The position numbers were made by a program, and so were the translations under genes. Positions 61,036 through 64,000 of a DNA stretch of 64,000 bases are shown piece by piece; position 1 is the first letter of the stretch; each line of letters begins with the position of its first letter. The DNA lies in the NCBI RefSeq assembly GCF_018991925.1, contig NW_024724368.1:7049803-7113802 (forward strand), written 5' to 3'. The DNA is from Homarus americanus. Its lineage: Eukaryota; Arthropoda; Malacostraca; Decapoda; Nephropidae. Under the pieces are notes generated by a model. That model was given only the letters and a program-made list of their open reading frames with translations, searched no databases and was not told where the DNA came from.

Positions 61036-63105
61036 TTCAAACTCCTAAGAACATAACATAAGAAAATAAGAAAATAAGGAGTCTGCAATAGGCCGGTTGG
61101 CCTGTGCATGGCAGCTCCTGTTGAAAGTTACTACCACTCTCTATCATCCATGAATCTATCCAGCCTCCCTTTGAAACTTTCCTGCGTTCCAGCACTTACT
61201 ACAAAGTTGCTAAGCTTGTTCCACTCGTCCACCACCCTATTTGTAAACCAGTTCCTTCCTATCTCCCTCCTAAACCTAAACTTATCTAACTTGATTCCGT
61301 TGTTCCGAGTCCTATCCTGCTCGGATATTATAAGAACTTTATCTATATCACCTTTATTGATTCCTTTCACCCACTTGAATACTTCTATCATATCTCCCCG
61401 CACTCTTCGTCTTTCTAGGGAATGCAAGTTTAGTTTTTTTAACCTATCCTGATATGCAAGGTTTCTAAGTCCCGGAATCATTTTCGTCATTCTTCGCTGC
61501 ACCGACTCTAGTGAATTGATATCCATTCTATAATAAGGGCACCAGAACTGAACCGCATAATCGAGGTGCGGCCTGACTAGCGCAAGATATAGTTGCAATA
61601 AGACCTCTGCACTCTTATTACTTACACTTCTAGATATAAAACCCAATACTCTGTTTGCCTTATTTCGAACATTAACGCACTGTTTTCTAGGCCGTAGGTC
61701 CGGGCTTACAAGTACCCCTAGGTCTCTTTCACAAGTCGACTTCTCTAGGTTGATGTTGTTAAGGCTGTATACATTGACAGTATTTGTTCTTTCAATATTA
61801 AGTACGCTGCACTTGCTGGTGTTGAATTTCATTTGCCATTTTTCAGACCACCCCTGCAGTTTATTTAGATCCTCCTGTAATGCAAGAGCATCCTGCCCTG
61901 AATTAATCTGCCGCCCTATTTTGGTGTCATCCGCAAACTTGCTTATGTCACTGCTGATCCCAGTATCTAGATCGTTTATGTAGATTATGAACAAGAGTGG
62001 GCCTAGTACTGACCCCTGGGGAACCCCACTGGTTACACGACCCCACTCAGATTTAACACCATCTACGCTGACCCTCTGCGTTCTATCGGTGAGCCATGAT
62101 TTTATCCAATTTAAAACTTTCCCCTCGATACCATGAGCCTTAATTTTTCTCAGAAGCCTCTGATGCGGTACTCTGTCAAATGCTTTGCTAAAGTCTAAGT
62201 AAATAACATCGTAATTTTCGTCATTATCTACTACCTCGAAGACTTTCCTAAAAAATGTCAGCAGATTTGTTAGACAAGATTTTCTCTTTGTAAACCCATG
62301 TTGAGAGTCGTAGATTAATTTGCTTTTCTCTATATGCGATCGGATGTTATCTGCTATAATTGATTCAAGAAATTTCCCCACTACTGACGTCAAACTGATC
62401 GGCCGGTAATTTGACGCTGATGCTCTGTCTCCCTTTTTGAATATGGGTACTACATTTGCCTGTTTCCACAAGTCTGGCACAACTCCGGTGTCTAATCTGT
62501 TCCCTACACTCTTTCAAGACTCGAGGGAAAATTTCATCCGGCCCTGGGGATTTTGTCTTCTTTAGTTTATTTATTTTCTTAAGAACATCCTCTTTTCTGA
62601 TTGTGATATTCTTTAATTTCTCTTCTTCCTTTCCCTTAAATATCAGTTCCACCTCTGGAATTTCATCGCGAATTTCCTCTGTGAAAACTGATAAGAAGTA
62701 GCTGTTCAATGCTTTGCTTATTTCTTCACTGCCATTCATCACTTCTCCCCTCCCTGACTTTAAAGGCCCAACTTTGTCCTTGACCTTTGTTCTATATACC
62801 TGGAAAAATCCCTTGGGATTCGCCTTGGATTCTCTTGCTATTTTGATTTCATAGTCTCTCTTTGCTTTCCTTACATTTTTCTTAACATTCCTTGATAGTT
62901 CATTATACCTATTTCAGAGCTGCTCCTCCCCTCCCTTTAATTTCTTATATATTCCTCTCTTTATTCCTATGTCATGTTTAAGTTTTCTGGTCATCCACCT
63001 TGGCTCATTCTTATTTGACCTAATTTTTCTGTATGGTATATTTTGTTCTTGTGCTTTATGTAGTATAATAGTGAATATATTATAGTCATGATTAATTGTT
63101 GTGTC
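61036..63105 (-). mobile_element. CR1-clade non-LTR retrotransposon, 5'-truncated, nearly intact reverse transcriptase
   Basis: The minus strand encodes the region after the endonuclease (LHKAQEQNIPYRKIRSNKNE, WMTRKLKHDIG), then the reverse transcriptase and its C-terminal domain. The main frame 62480-61131 has VVPIFKKGDRASASNYRPIS, YLDFSKAFDRVPH, SGVPQGSVLGPLLFIIYIND, FADDTKIGR with the catalytic Asp pair, WSEKWQMKFN, RPHLDYAVQFW and RVRGDMIEVFKWVKGIN. There are two lesions: a Trp-to-stop change (TGA) at about 62916 and a frameshift between 62480 and 62525 joining the next frame (62742-62365). It cannot make one intact protein. The 5' endonuclease part is missing. The 3' end has the TTCTTATGTT tail typical of CR1 families, like the + strand copy ending at 27035. 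Confidence 0.92.
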
Positions 63106-63109
63106 ATGA

Positions 63110-63600
63110 TCAATTGTTGTGTCATCTATGACCTCACCCCTTCCTACTCCTGCACCTCTTGACCCATTCTCTTCACATGGCCACACCTCCTTAGCCCGCC
63201 CCCACGCAAAATCTAGCCCTGAACAAGGTTTCCTATTTCTCAGTGTCACAGTCTCACATTACACACCCATCCCACCATTCTCATTTCACCTCTCTCAAAT
63301 CTATGTATGCTTTCATTTTTAACTGTCCATGTTTCAATGCCAATGAACAACACACTTCTTTATCCAGTTGCATATATCTTTCCTTTTGTACGGAGAGAAG
63401 GTCCTCTTGCCGCCAGTAAAGACGACAACACCCGAAATTTCTCACTCTTACCACTGACCTATCCACAGCACCACCTCCAACACTGATCATATCACCCAGG
63501 CAGCACAACTCATCGACGTAGTGGAGAGATATATCCCCAATGTCGAGCTCTTCCAGCCTTGCTATGGCCACATCCTGCAGTTTTCCATTTACACCATTGG
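63110..63600 (-). mobile_element. C-terminal fragment of an older non-LTR retrotransposon
   Basis: Minus-strand frames read CCLGDMISVGGGAVD, VRVRNFGCC, then in a shifted frame RSVLFIGIETWTVKNES, RGEMRMVGWVCNVRL and RRCGHVKRMGQE. This is the conserved tail of RTE-like or related reverse transcriptases (LGDMIS-GGG, SETW, RMIRWM, GHVxR). Several frameshifts and stops show it is old. It appears to continue at 61030-60870 past the CR1 insertion. Confidence 0.7.
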
Positions 63601-63687
63601 ACGGGTTAATAAAATGAATCAGTATCGTATCCTATTTGAACTTTAACTATGACCAATTAATATATCTCCCCCCAAAAGAGTGTGTGT

Positions 63688-63689
<2 letters not shown>
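63601..63689. other. short spacer
   Basis: No feature recognised. Confidence 0.4.

Positions 63690-63733
<44 letters not shown>
63690..63733. repeat. (AAT)n microsatellite
   Basis: About 14 units preceded by GAGTGTGTGT, as at 48945-48955. Confidence 0.95.
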
Positions 63734-63734
<1 letters not shown>

Positions 63735-64000
63735 CGGTTTATTAATAGAGTTGCAGCCGGTGGCTGAAAATATACAGACTTACATTTGATTTAGACATAA
63801 TGATATAATATGCATTGAATACATTTACAGGGCTGTACAGTACATAAATGAGGAGTTGTTTATTATTTTAACAATAGATGGGGTGGTGCTGTTCTTATAT
63901 CTATCGGTGCAGGCTCTTAAGGGCTGTATTTTGTTGTAGTGGCGGACTGCGCGAGTTGGGTGGGAGGCTGCAGGTGGCAGGAGGTGGCAATGACGAGGGT
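63733..64000 (-). mobile_element. microsatellite-linked retroposon tail, copy 2 (extent uncertain)
   Basis: Begins AAACGGTTTATTAATAGAG, then TTGCAGCCGGTGGCTGAAAA and TATACAG, matching 49141-49210. On the minus strand it ends AATAAA, CCGTTT, (ATT)n. Sequence to the end of the window may belong to the same element but has no coding match. Confidence 0.5.

Noticed and set aside
61108..62701. Plus-strand open frames at 61108-61452, 61750-61983 and 62456-62701
   Set aside because: Antisense shadows of the CR1 reverse transcriptase.

Overview
The window looks like arthropod nuclear DNA, most likely from a malacostracan (probably decapod) crustacean. The evidence is three genes of the Tweedle/DUF243 cuticle-protein family, interstitial runs of the arthropod telomere motif TTAGG, CR1-type retrotransposon copies, and very abundant micro- and minisatellites in AT-rich, gene-poor sequence. 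Species assignment is inference. I saw no rRNA, no convincing functional tRNA, no CRISPR array and no bacterial-type operon.

The host genes form a same-strand (+) Tweedle cluster: Twdl-A (exon 2 at 2070-3779, first exon uncertain), Twdl-B (14887-14898 joined to 16007-16591) and Twdl-C (45369-45380 joined to 47005-47883). B and C share one layout: a TATA box about 40 bases before the start codon, a very short 5' leader, a 12-base coding micro-exon (Met-Lys-Phe-Leu), a phase-0 intron of 1.1-1.6 kb, and one large exon with the rest of the signal peptide, the DUF243 core and a lineage-specific low-complexity tail. The products should be secreted by epidermis into chitin-based cuticle. They differ mainly in the tail: Pro-rich TDTYNPP/TYKPP repeats in A, a short Gly-rich tail in B, and (Ile-Gly-Gly-Gly)n in C.

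Between B and C lie large tandem arrays: an 8.1-kb satellite with a 17-bp unit and higher-order structure (16965-25130), a 62/86-bp array (25130-25910), a 39-bp minisatellite (about 32800-33760) and a 28/31-bp minisatellite (40035-41845).

Mobile elements are numerous. The most notable is a complete-looking DNA transposon at 54812-58023. It has 15/16 matching terminal inverted repeats, a perfect 9-bp target duplication and an uninterrupted ~791-aa protein. That protein shows an Asp / Asp / CxxH / RW motif order like hAT transposases, but I cannot place it in a named superfamily. Others are a non-autonomous hAT element with a perfect 8-bp duplication (53911-54227), a mariner-like MITE (4345-4631), a ~590-bp foldback (9397-9988), two damaged CR1 copies (one nested inside an older non-LTR fragment at 60870-63600), two copies of an unnamed dispersed repeat, a microsatellite-linked retroposon tail, and two tRNA-like SINE-type remnants.

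The rest is intergenic or intronic DNA in which I see no supported gene. Several satellites contain patches of degraded units that could be assembly or consensus errors, so fine structure there should be read with caution.
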